Source of the DNA: Phlyctochytrium arcticum | Lineage: Eukaryota; Chytridiomycota; Chytridiomycetes; Chytridiales; Chytridiaceae | Length of the DNA: 64,000 nt | Direction: 5' to 3' | Assembly (NCBI GenBank): GCA_025602905.1 | Contig: JAHLKI010000016.1 | Coordinates: forward strand, 434,001-498,000 | Shown here: in pieces, positions 45,701-55,800 of the stretch | Numbering within the stretch: the first letter of the stretch is position 1 | Layout of the letters: each line of letters opens with the position of its first letter | Position numbers and translations under genes: made by a program | Notes under the pieces: generated by a model | The model's input: only the letters and a program-made list of their open reading frames with translations | Databases searched by the model: none | What the model was told of the DNA's origin: nothing

Positions 45701-46298
45701 GCAGGCGTGGAGAACGCGCTTTATGCGTTTGCTCCCGGCCGGGATTTGAAGGATGTTATTGGGCATTTAGCTAATATTGGGGACAATGGGGATATACCGG
45801 TACGTTGAAAAATTACTGTTTCTGAGCGTTGCCGGTGTACACCCTTCTCACCTCTCAAACATAAATTTCTAGGACTACACAGACCCTTTACATATTGTAG
45901 GCGAGACGCTGTCCCCAACCGAACTTTACCACGCACGAAACACTCAAGCGGCCAGCGGCATCAACTTGAAAAAATATAGTGCGTATGACCATCGTCGACG
46001 AGATCCAACCTATTTTCACCGGTTCAAATGGACCGATATCGCTCCAACCATCACGAGCTCAGCTGGGTCGGCAAAACGATCGGGATTGCATCCTACACAA
46101 TCCCGGGGGTTTACTGTTCGTGAGGCTGCGCTGTTGCAGGGGTTTCCGCCAGAACACTCGGTTAAGGGACCGGCCTGGGAAAAGTTTCGGGCCTACGGAA
46201 ACGCGGTGCCGCCACCGCTGGCCTTTGCGTTGGGGATGACCATCCGTAGAGCACGCATGGACGCCCAACGTAGGAGCTGTTCTGAAAACGAGTCCTAA
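42782..46298 (+). CDS. DNMT1/DIM-2-type cytosine-5 DNA methyltransferase
   Basis: Predicted exons are 42782-44842, 44897-45799 and 45873-46298 (introns 54 and 73 nt), giving 1129 aa. It should transfer methyl from SAM to C5 of cytosine in DNA. Catalytic motifs: I, MFELYAGVGGLGLGLE (741 on); IV, GPPCNGW with catalytic Cys832; VI, ENVFGL (872 on); VIII, QRRVRI (912 on); X, YGNAVPPPLAFALG (1096 on). Just before motif I, FFFSKTYDSKRSTF resembles the F/Y-F-S-K-x-Y-D end of the BAH domain in fungal DIM-2 and DNMT1 proteins, and this fixed the choice of intron 1. Residues about 395-520 and 590-690 look like two BAH domains; the N-terminal 300 residues may be RFTS-like (weak). Motif IV has Asn where most C5 methyltransferases have Gln (PPCQ). 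The N-terminus is basic, suiting a nuclear protein. Confidence 0.88.
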
Positions 46299-46424
46299 GT
46301 GTATCGCTGTATACTTCCATAACTCCACAATTGTAAATACTAGCTACTTGATTTTTGATGATTGTACTTGTAAGTGAGAAAAAGAACAATGATGGTATTG
46401 TGTCAAGATAAAGCAACATTCTTT

Positions 46425-48483
46425 TCAGTCGGATTTCTTTGTGAGTTCGGGAGTTTTAATGACTTTAAGCAGGATTTCCCTAAGATCTTTGCGGCCCTTT
46501 TTCAATGTCTCAAGCGCTTCGCGCTGATCTTTTCGCAGTGCAACCACCAACAGTCGCCAGGACTGGGCAGCAGATGTATAGGTCTCCCGTCTTATATCCT
46601 CCAGGCCCGGGTAAATGTACCCAAAAAAGGTGAGTCCAAAAAAAAACCAAAATACGGTTGCCCAGGTGTCTAGAATCAGTATATCCTTCAACAGAAAGAA
46701 CCAGACCCCGTAGCTCAAGGGAACGATAACGTGTGCGGAGAAAATTTGGAGTTGAGCTTTGGATTCTTCAAACTTCTCTCTTTTTGCCAGTATTCCGAGC
46801 AGAAGCAGGGCCGGCAAATGGATGATAAACGCTGGATTTTCCTTTGGTTTAGCACCATGGCCGAAAATCCAGGTAGGTGATATGTGTACTTACAAGGAGC
46901 AATCGCTACGGTGGACAGGAAAGCCAACCAGACATTGAAGGCCAAAATGATCATGAGCCAAGGGAGTGTGGTAAAGCTGCTTTCCACATCACCGTCTTGC
47001 AGGCCGACAGAGCGAAGCTGAGCCCAATAGCCTGTAAGGCGCTCCTGTGCACTATTTATGATTAAATTGGAGCTGTGAAACGCTTCGGCAATACTGGGAG
47101 AGATGATTTAATGTTGTGCATTGGTGGTGCCGTAATGAACCAGACATACGTGTTAAAGATTGCAACGTCTCTTCGCGCGCTTTCCTTTCCGAGAGCAATC
47201 TGTCGAGCCTTACTGGCCAAGTCCAATGCCGCCCTGAAAGTTGAACATTAGCAGACGGCCCCAGTACTAGTTCTTCCTTTCATACCAGTCAGCCGCGTTA
47301 GCAGTCAACTTTCGCAATGCGTGGTCCAGTTCAGTGGTTAGCTTTTTCACCGCATTTTTGGGATCCGTCTTGAATTCCTGCACGTAAGGTGCAACATCAA
47401 TCGGTTTTCCGTATCTGAACAACAGGATCAGCGGCCGCTCGTGGTTTCAACTCAAAAAGGAAACATTACCGAACGTGAACATCAGTGCGCCAGCGTGTCT
47501 TGTCCGGTTCATAGGTGATGCCAACGGGAATAATTGGTGCATAATCCGCAGCATTAGGCGCGGTGGAGGCAAACTGCAAAGCCGCCCACGCAGTTCCGTC
47601 TTTCACAACAGTCAGATGGGGAGTGTGGTGACTTGTACCTGTGGTTTTCCTAGTGAGTAAGAGGTGGGGTAGATACCAGCTTTACAAAAAAACCTTCAGG
47701 AAAAATTGCAATAACACCGCCCCTTTTAAAACCCAGTGTGAATTCAATGCTGCCAGGGGGCCGATTTCTGGAGTACGTACTTGATTAAATTCTCCGTCGT
47801 GTCAGAAAACAAGCTCTCATTTGATTCGGCCTTTCCCGAACGAGAGTTTCGTTTGACGGGAAGGCATCCCATCGCATGCATAAATGATTCCAAGCCTGGT
47901 GGTCCTTTGAACAATTCCGCCTTTGTCCAAAAGTGCACCTAGAAAACAGAGGATATCCTGGTCAGCTGAAAAGAATTGAAGAAGAGGGATGCCTGAGGGT
48001 AGACCTTGCGTGGACAGCTTTGAATCAAGGCACCAATGTCTGGGAGTCACCAACAATGAGCATCATGGTCAAGCCCGTAAAAACATCATCTTCGTTATAC
48101 CGATAGCCATATTCCAATGGTTACTATAGAATGAATTGGTGATTCACACATAATGTAAGATAAGAAGAGACATCTCAGTTAGTCTCATCAGTCGGCAAGG
48201 ACAGTAGCGTACTACGCGCTGGGGAAGTACTTACGCCGCCCTGGTGAAAGGTATTAGAACACAGAAAGCTGTTGATGGATCTGACAACTTACAAGATACA
48301 GCCTCGATCATGCGGCATGTTTTCCAGGCCACTAACGAAGGTATGTCGGTAGAATGTTGACATGGCAAAGTTGACCCAGCTGGAGATCACACGGTAGACA
48401 AGATTGGAGGCCCGCTTTTCGTGCAGAAGTGGCCGGTCGGCATACTGGTCAAGGTATTTAATGTCAAACTTGGCAGCTGCCAT
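46425..48483 (-). CDS. Glycerol-3-phosphate/DHAP acyltransferase (PlsC family), 11 exons
   Basis: Predicted minus-strand exons: 48293-48483, 48235-48240, 48101-48123, 48005-48039, 47781-47938, 47694-47722, 47470-47638, 47286-47414, 47150-47233, 46894-47051, 46425-46831; product 462 aa, all phases consistent. Motif I is AANHWNMAID (the His-Asp pair), motif II-like KVHFWTKAELF and GCLPVKR, motif III IAIFPEGTS and motif IV IIPVGITYE. These are the signatures of membrane acyltransferases that load the first or second acyl chain on glycerol-3-phosphate or DHAP. The C-terminus has hydrophobic helices (IILAFNVWLAFLSTVAIAP and VWFFLLKDILILDTWATVFW) placing it in the ER membrane, then a charged coiled tail. 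The 6-nt exon supplies the two Ala before the NH of motif I. The donors after exons 4 and 6 (GTCTAC, GTTTTT) are weak. The start ATG is the first in frame after an upstream stop. Confidence 0.84.
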
Positions 48484-48856
48484 TGCAGAGTAGGTCGGTG
48501 TCGGGAGAGTACCCTTGGCAGTAAGGTACTCGACAGCGGGATTTGCAGGAGCCAAATGGCCTTTTGTTTATTTGAGCCGGCGGGTGATGACCAGATAACT
48601 CTGGCTTCGGCAGAACACGCTCCACGTTTTCCCGATGTATACACAAATTTGTGTGGTCACTGCCTATAAAATTCTCTGAACCTTCGATTTATCTACTCGA
48701 GTAATGTAGGGGTGATTTGTCTATTCTTCCTGACACATTTTCGCTACCGCTTTCAGATGACTCTATGATCTTTCCATCAAGGTCTTTGCATCGAATCGGG
48801 ATCCGTCACGACACTGCGGGTAGAATCCACACTATGGGAAAATACTACCAAGTATG
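48484..48856. other. Intergenic region
   Basis: This is the upstream region of the acyltransferase gene and the 3' flank of the FGGY kinase gene, both on the minus strand. No gene, RNA or repeat was recognised. Confidence 0.45.
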
Positions 48857-51058
48857 TTACGATGCATCTTGCATGTCCGTAACCTCACGATGGAATCGAC
48901 ACATCATCTTGAATATCTCGTATTTCTTCTGATGAAACATTTGTTGGTTCTGGCAGGCCGGACGGACAATTGTCCCGGAATGTCCCATCTGCTTCATGCA
49001 ATGCCACAGGCCCTCTGATGGGTGATGCTGCATGTGCCCTTCCTGACTGAATGCAAATGCCGAGGCACCCAGTGTTGCTGCACCAAGAAGTACAGCATCT
49101 CGCTCCCGTGGAATCACAACAGTGCAGTTTGTGCAATCGGCGAGTGACTGCACAAAAAGGGTGTTGACAGTCATTCCGCCGCTCAAATACAATGTCTTGA
49201 TTGCGTAGCCAGACTGATTTAGCGTTTCGATGATCAACCGCGTTCCGTAACACAGAGAAAGAAGTCCGGCATAGTAAGTCTTGACCAGCCCCTCCACTGA
49301 TACGTCCAGATCCCATCCCACGACAACGCCCCGCATCTTTGGGTCGGCGAACGGAGATCGATTTCCGTGAAGGTCGGGCGTGAGATGTAAATCTTTAGTC
49401 AGTAAACCGCTGAATTTCAGGTCGTGTTTTGCTGCTAGCTGTTTGATTTGTTCGTTCAGATGGTCAAACACTGACAAATTGGCTTCTTGAGCCACCGCCT
49501 TGGTCGCTCCATACGCGGGATGGCTGGAAACAATGTGGTCAAGGAATTTTCCTGTTATGGACTGCCCTCCTTCCGCTGCAAAGAACCCTGCAATCACTGC
49601 ATTTTCGTACGGGCCTGTGAGAAAAAAGCTGCTGTGAGCAGATAATACGATGTCAGGATCTGGTAGCACTATACCCCATACGCCCTCCGCAAAGAGTTGT
49701 CGCCTCGACAATGCAATGTGGCACGAGGATGTTCCTGCACAGCTGATTAGGCGAAACCCATATCATGCGACCGCGTAGGCTCACCACAGATTAGCGCCAT
49801 GCGATTCTCCAGAGACTCTATTGATAGGTCTGGCTCGGCTTCGTCGCAAGCGCCCAATGTTCTACATATGCAGCCATTAATATTGACCATCTTCTCAAGC
49901 AGTTCACCAGACATACCCGATCGCACCCTAGAATAGATCAGTCAGGCGCCAACAAAAGAAGGATGTCAACGCAGTCATCGTACCGCATACGCGTCGATTA
50001 CGGCAGAAGCAACGCTAGTACCAGTCAACGATATATTTCCGAACTCTGTGGCAGCTTGGGCGCCAAGTCCTCCCGGAATTGGCTGTCCTGGGAATAATGC
50101 GGACGATCCGCCAAAGGATTGGAAATTTTCTTGAACTACTTTATTCATGCCGATCGCATCCCAAAACTCCTTGTTCCACTTTCCAGAGGATGAATACGTC
50201 CATTTACAACTCAGCGAGTTAACTCCTCGTGTGATGTTCCCGGTCGCTTTAAAAGATAGAAAGTCCGGGAGCTCCATGAAATGTATGGTGTCCGTAAATA
50301 TATCTGGTTTGTTTCTATGCAACCATAAAATCTTTGCCGCCGACATTTCTGGACTACGAGAACACTTAGAACAGTATCTTGAGAATAAGGAAAATACTGG
50401 ACGATGGTTGTACCTCATTTTCCCGCCTATACTGCGCAACACCACACTGCCTGTATCAGTCATATCTTGTGCCTCTCGATGCGACCGATGGTCCATCCTG
50501 TACAGGAATATTTCTAGGTCAAAAGACAGCATCTACACCATGCTCATCGTCTCGTACCACATCATTACATTCCATTGGCGGTCACTTGATGATGAGATAC
50601 CGACCGGCTCAAACTTCCCATTGAGAACGACCAAGCTGCATGTTGCATCGAAACCAATGCCTATAGCATGATCAACTTTTGCTTGTACACATCTAAGGCT
50701 CTTTCATTACCTCTGGGAATGACCTTCGCGACATTGAGGACCTCTTTGACCACAGTACAGCATGCCTGCCATATATCATCTGACGACTAACAATTGGTGC
50801 TTAGTGAGATTCTGCTTAAGGTTGTGGGGGCAGCTTGCCAATACCTGTTCATAAAAATCTGGTGCCGGTTTATTTATTTTGATAGCTTTTTCCACACTGT
50901 GCAAGATCTTCCCACTGGAAGTGACCAAAGCCGCGCGGGCTGATAAAGAACGTCAAAACACTCGCTTGAGCATCATATTGAGAAAGGAACACAGAACAAA
51001 ACTCACCCGAACTTGTCCCAACATCTACCCCCAAATACACATTTTCGAAGGGTGTCAT
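48857..51058 (-). CDS. FGGY-family carbohydrate kinase (D-ribulokinase-like), nine exons
   Basis: Predicted exons: 51007-51058, 50845-50939, 50711-50786, 50558-50675, 50414-50497, 49984-50353, 49917-49927, 49785-49861, 48857-49734; product 586 aa with consistent phases. The family phosphorylates pentoses or pentuloses with ATP; the fungal YDR109c/FGGY group acts on D-ribulose. Landmarks: N-terminal YLGVDVGTSSARAALV (first ATP loop), GIGFDATCSLVV, MMWMDHRSHREA, ILWLHRNKPD, the catalytic Asp in SAVIDAYAGAIG, LICGTSSCHIALS and the C-terminal YLSGGMTVN. GAIG, next to the catalytic Asp, is encoded by an 11-nt exon with clean AG and GT flanks. One intron (50676-50710) is only 35 nt. The ATG lies 60 bp from that of the divergent TRAX gene. 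The exact sugar is inferred from family, not proven. Confidence 0.92.
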
Positions 51059-51118
51059 TATCTCCTATGAAGATTGTGAAGATCGACGATCGAACGAGAA
51101 CCAGATTGACCTGAGGAA
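51059..51118. promoter_or_regulatory. Compact bidirectional promoter/leader, FGGY kinase and TRAX
   Basis: Only 60 bp separate the start codons of the divergent FGGY kinase (ATG at 51058, minus) and TRAX (ATG at 51119, plus). The core promoters must share or overlap this interval or extend into the opposing coding regions. No TATA box is visible; two overlapping GATCGA words (51081-51092) are the only evident pattern. Confidence 0.5.
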
Positions 51119-52128
51119 ATGGGCGACTCTGTGCTCATCAACACTTTCCGCGCATGCGCCAGTGCACTGGACGAAGTGGTAAACGGCTGAAGCTCATTCC
51201 TTCCTTCCTCTTTTAAACTTGAAAATCATAGCACGATCGACGGGAGAGGATAGTAAAGATATCAAGGGATATTACTATTTGCAGCAAACGATGGATCTTC
51301 CTACTGCATCGGTATATCAAGCGAATTCAGGAGAGTGTACGACTGGGTTGGTGCTGAAAACCGTATCACAGTGACGATTCCGATCCGGAGGAAGCCTTAC
51401 GGGAATCGGAGAAAAAGAAGGATGAGATTGTGTCTCTATTACACAAAGCATCAAAAGATTTGCGAGGAAACAATTGGTGGAGGTAGGAACCCCGGTGTAC
51501 GTAGGTGTGTTGACGGTCAGATCCTGACGATTTTCCAATGATAAGGCTACATCGATCAATAGCCCCGGGGCTAGAAGAGTACATTGAAGCTGCATCATTT
51601 TCCTTTTATCTCCAGCATAAGCGGCTGATGGGTAAAGAAGAGTTACAGCAACTTTTACAGACTAAGGAGGGCGAGGAGGTGGGCTTTGTTTACTGGACTC
51701 GCCAACTCGAACTTCAGCTAACTTGGAATATTCAGTTGCTGACGCCATTGGACGAAGACTACGTACTTGGTCTCGCAGATCTGACTGGAGAGGTCATGCG
51801 ATATGCCATAAATTCATTGATTCGAAAGGATACAGCCGCCGCGGAAAAGTCTTGTTTATTTTTACGGGAAATCGCAAATCGTAAGAGTTTCCACCAATGT
51901 GCCCAGTGCAAACTTACCCACTCAAGCAAAACAGAATTTGAGATTTGTGATTTTCCATTTACTCGAGGCAAGATGCCAGCAATGCGAAGCAGTCTGAAGA
52001 AAGTCGAGAACGGTAAGGCACATGTCTAATGGTGTCAATATTATTCTAACGCCCCTATAGCATGTTATACCCGGAAAGTACGAGGGGCTGAGCATCCCGA
52101 CCTTGATTTCTCCGAGATCGGAGAGTAA
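51119..52128 (+). CDS. TSNAX: Translin-associated factor X (TRAX)
   Basis: Predicted exons are 51119-51178, 51232-51311, 51372-51482, 51546-51880, 51968-52012 and 52061-52128, giving 232 aa. TRAX is the catalytic subunit of the translin-TRAX (C3PO) endoribonuclease, which processes small RNAs and tRNA fragments. The family signature ERIVKISRDITICSKR with FLLHR opens the protein. The catalytic acids are present as the two Glu in GLEEYIEAASF and the Asp in GLADLTGEVMRY. The C-terminal SLKKVENACYTRKVRGAE is also diagnostic. The protein is shorter than animal TRAX (about 290 aa). Intron 4 (51881-51967, 87 nt) is in frame and free of stops, so retention would add 29 residues. Its presence shows a lineage that kept C3PO; no translin partner is in this window. 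Confidence 0.93.
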
Positions 52129-52641
52129 AAAACGTTTTCTATAGACCAGCACTGATTCTGATTCTTACACATTTCTCTGATTTTACCTCCATGCTGTGCA
52201 TCAAGCACGGGGAAGCTTTGGCCGTAAGATCACAAAATCAGCTGTGGCCCTCTGCTTACATCCAGCAGGCCAGCAGATTCCGATATCTTCTTCCTCAATG
52301 TGGTGCAGGCTGCATATCGCCCCAGATTTGTCATTCATTATTGGGCCGTAAACAGGCTCACAAGGTTGTGGCCTAGCGTTCATATTGCAAATGGTCGTTT
52401 TTAGTTACAATATAAGATAAAAGACAGCCTCCAAAAGCGACGAGCTCAAGATGAGAGTATATATTCGTTGCGTATGGCTGGCGTATGGGACTCGCTGAGC
52501 CTTTGCAATAATTCCTGGTCGTGGGAAGGCCCAAGTCACCCTCAAAGTCCGACTCCAAGTCAGCACATTTTGACATCCCGCTGCGCCACCTTTGGGGCCG
52601 GCGCTGACAGCACTTTCATTTTGCGAAAGTATTGAAATTCA
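52129..52641. other. Intergenic region TRAX-TRM10
   Basis: This 513-bp stretch lies between two plus-strand genes and contains the TRAX 3' end and TRM10 promoter. The short open frames inside show no domain. No repeat was seen. Confidence 0.45.
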
Positions 52642-54091
52642 ATGGAAGGGTGCGATACAAGACGGGATGACAGCGTCCCAGTCAAGGGTCCAATAGGATC
52701 ACAGGAGGTGCCAACTACCGACGTGCGCAATGTAACTCGGGAAGCCACCGCCCCAGGCGAAGGTCATATTGGATCTCAACAGCAGCCTGCTAAGGAATGC
52801 ACCGTCTCGAGCCAGGCAAATGGATCACCTGAGCAGCCAGATACCGCCAATCGGAATGCAGAACCGGGAGACTCTCGGGAGGAAGGGCCGCCTTCGAAGC
52901 GAGCACGAAAGCGTGCACTCAAGGCAGAAAAGTGGGCAGCCACTCGAGACGAGCGTTTGGAGAAGCGGAGGGAGCGGAGAGTTTTAGAGAAACAGGGGAG
53001 GAAAGAAAAGGTTCGACAAGGTACCGGTGGCGTTTTCTCAGACGGGACATAGAGTTGTCTTACAAATACGATACATCAAGGTTTAGCCCAGAAGCGCATT
53101 CGAAAGGTGGCTGATCAAACGCCGGTTGATATCTCAATAGTTGTCGACTGCGACTTTGACGAATTGATGAATGACAAGGTAAGTCTTTTTACTCTTCCCG
53201 CTTTACTTTTGTTTACCTCATGTAAAGGAGCTCAAAAGCACTGCATCACAATTGGGTCATTGCTATTCAGCGAACCGAACGAGTACCCAGACCGTAAAGT
53301 TGTACTTTACAAGCTTCAAGGGAAAAGTGCAGGAGCAACTGCAGCAGAAATGCAGAGACTACGAGCGATGGAGTACGACTCTCAATCCAAATTCTCGCCT
53401 GATCTACGAAGAGAAGAGATTCGACCAAGCTGGCATTGTTGACAAGGAAAACCTCGTATATCTGACGGCCGACTCTCCTGACACTCTGACGACACTTGAG
53501 GAGGGAAAAGCATACATTATCGGGGGTATCGTCGACAAAAATCGTCACAAGGTATGCTGCTAGACTGTTTCGAATGAGCTTGTCACATAGTTCCTAAAAG
53601 TGAGACGCGTTTAGTATTTGTGTTATGACCGGGCCAGGGAATTGGGCATTGCTACTGCCAAACTACCGATTGGTGATTTTATCGCAATGCAGACGCGCCA
53701 GGTCCTCACAATCAACCATGGTAGGTTAGCCGGTTCTATCAAACGTAAGTCGAGGGTTAACACCCTATCATCAGTGGTGGAAATCATGATCAAGTGGATA
53801 CAAACAAAAGATTGGCAGCAATCATTTATGCACGTCATTCCTCAGCGCAAAGGGATTGCTGCGCGGCTAGCAAATGAGGAAAACGATTCGAAGGACGGGG
53901 CAGAATCGGGTGATGGTAGCAACGATGACGATTTCCCGGCTGAAGGAGAGATTGATGGATTTGGCGGCAGAGAACCTGTTTCTGCTGGTGACGATGACTC
54001 GCCTCCCCAGAAGATTTCTATAGGGTCAGGTGCGGTATCCGTGGATTCCCCTTCACAGATGTTTGCTGAGTCGACAACCGATCCCAGCTAG
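52642..54091 (+). CDS. TRM10: tRNA (guanine-9-N1)-methyltransferase
   Basis: Predicted exons are 52642-53020, 53087-53178, 53228-53551, 53615-53720 and 53775-54091, giving 405 aa. Trm10 is a SPOUT-class enzyme methylating N1 of G9 in tRNAs, using SAM. The N-terminus is a hydrophilic arm ending in a basic helix (SKRARKRALKAEKWAATRDE) that contacts tRNA. The catalytic domain shows ISIVVDCDFDELM, VYLTADSPDTLTTLEEGKAY, YIIGGIVDKNRHKYLCYDRA with the essential Asp, then IATAKLPIGDFIAMQTRQVL and the knot-forming VVEIMIKWIQTKDWQQSF. The tail is acidic and Ser-rich, as in other fungal Trm10 proteins but longer. The exon 4 to 5 junction restores NHVVEIM, the conserved arrangement. No mitochondrial signal is apparent, so it is the cytosolic or nuclear paralogue. 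Confidence 0.95.
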
Positions 54092-54979
54092 ATTGCACAT
54101 AGTTCTGATTCATTCCCTAAGTACAGCGGCATAGCCAGACCCTTGGCTTTGTTTAATTTATTCTGTCTCTCGTTGTCACACTTTATATATTACCCACATC
54201 GGACCAGTTTCGCGGTCCAATCAGGCAAAGTAGTTGTGCCCAGGAGCATCAAATTAACGAGCATGATCATGTCACGGCAGGAGGATCTGGTAATGGATCT
54301 GTGGATCTCCCTCGCCTGAGAAAAGTCGAACCCGGACCGCTGAATACGTACCATCCTCACCAACCAACACTTGCGCTGATTTATACCTACAAGAGGTGTC
54401 TTGACAAAGACGAATGATGTTGTACATGAAAGTTGGATGAAGTGAAATGAAAAGTATGAAGAACGCAGAAGATAGGAGCAATCCTCGGCATGTATTGATG
54501 AGCTTGAACGCATCAAACAGGTGTGCATCTTAGTAGCTTGATGGGAACACCCACATTACCCATTATAGCATAACGTACATCAATTTGCTGATCATTATGT
54601 GATGTAGAATGTGATTTTCCTTGAGAAGATTATGGCCGTCAGCTTGGAGAAGACTTCTGTTCGCATCCATACAATGCGACCAATACGAGAAGCGCTTTGA
54701 ACGCACGAATACGAGAAGCGCGTCTAACGCGTCGCGTCGGAGCCCAGCGGAGCCCTCCGAAAAGTTCCGCGGACAGCGTAAAAGTCAAAATGAGTCACGA
54801 CGAGCGCAGCGAAAAGTTCCGAAAAGTTGAAAAGGACCACCAAAGCGGCCGGTTCCTCCTTCTCCCAACAATCATCTCGCCAAGTTGAAATCTCTCGCGC
54901 ATCTACTCCAAATCTCCTCCAACAACACAACCAAGCTCCTTTTCCAAGCTTCCCGCTACACACACTTCAAACAATCAAT
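54092..54979. other. Intergenic region TRM10-USP
   Basis: No gene is supported. The right half is CpG-rich and contains a 14-bp direct repeat AATACGAGAAGCGC (54682-54695 and 54708-54721) and several AAAAGTTCCG/GAAAAGTT words (about 54760-54830) upstream of the stress-protein gene. These could be regulatory. The leader of the next gene is C/A-rich. Confidence 0.45.
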
Positions 54980-55510
54980 ATGAGCAGCCTCGCCGTTCCA
55001 GGACAGCAGCAACCCCACGGACCCGCTCCCGGAGCCAAGAATGTGCTCTTCGCCCTCGACGAGTCTGACCACTCTATTGCGGCCCTGAACTGGGTCTTTG
55101 ACTTTGTTTTGCGTGACGGTGACAAGCTCACCGTTGTGGTTATTGTCGACAACAAAGAAGATGTTACCGCCGTGACTTCGCGTGTCAAGACTCTCCTCCG
55201 CTCTGTCTGGCAATCCAACTCTGTCAACTGCACCATGGGGGTCCGTGTTTTGCTTGGATCCCACTCAAAGACTGGCGATCTGGTCTGCAAGCTCATTGAC
55301 GAGCTCGAGGACAAGCCCGCCATGCTGGTGCTCGGATCGCGTGGAAAGACCAGCGTTCAAGGACTTTTTGTCGGATCCGTCTCTACTTACTGCCTGGCCA
55401 ACGCTTCCATTCCCGTTATCGTCGCCCGCGGTGCCGAAGATCGCGGCCGTGACCAGTCCAAGAGCTCTTCTTCATCCCGTCGCCGCTCATTGTCTCCCTT
55501 CTTCGCTTAG
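54980..55510 (+). CDS. Universal stress protein family, UspA domain
   Basis: Single-exon gene of 176 aa from the ATG at 54980 (the frame is open further upstream, to beyond 54827, but with no in-frame ATG seen). The UspA fold is visible: beta-1 KNVLFALDESDHSIAALNWV, the middle KLTVVVIVDNKE, and the ATP-binding loop G-x2-G-x9-G-S in LGSRGKTSVQGLFVGSVSTY, followed by SIPVIVARG. Such proteins bind ATP or nucleotides and are induced by stress; a precise role is unknown. The C-terminus is Ser/Arg-rich (SKSSSSSRRRSLSPFF), a likely phosphorylation site. Heavy use of C-ending codons suggests high expression. Confidence 0.93.
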   Translation: MSSLAVPGQQQPHGPAPGAKNVLFALDESDHSIAALNWVFDFVLRDGDKLTVVVIVDNKEDVTAVTSRVKTLLRSVWQSNSVNCTMGVRVLLGSHSKTGDLVCKLIDELEDKPAMLVLGSRGKTSVQGLFVGSVSTYCLANASIPVIVARGAEDRGRDQSKSSSSSRRRSLSPFFA

Positions 55511-55800
55511 AGACATTTTGCTTTACTCTGATCCTGGATTTTCACTCACTTTACCGACCCCGAATTCTGCAATTGTAACCTGTACTTGAAGTCAATCTAT
55601 TTACGCTCGAATGGCTAAAATTGTACATCTGTATGTGTGGAACCTCTCGTAATATATTTCTGTTCAGACAATCCGTAGAAAATGCTCGTGCTGCCTACCA
55701 AGGCAATCTATACATCCCGCCTGCTTCTTCCGCTGACTTTGCAATACTTGTTTTTTGTGGTCTGACTACTTCATTAACTATTAGAAAGATTATCGCTACT

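Noticed and set aside
54325..54400. tRNA-like B-box (GGTTCGAC) on the minus strand
   Set aside because: The sequence after the box does not pair to form a T arm, and no acceptor or anticodon stem could be drawn.
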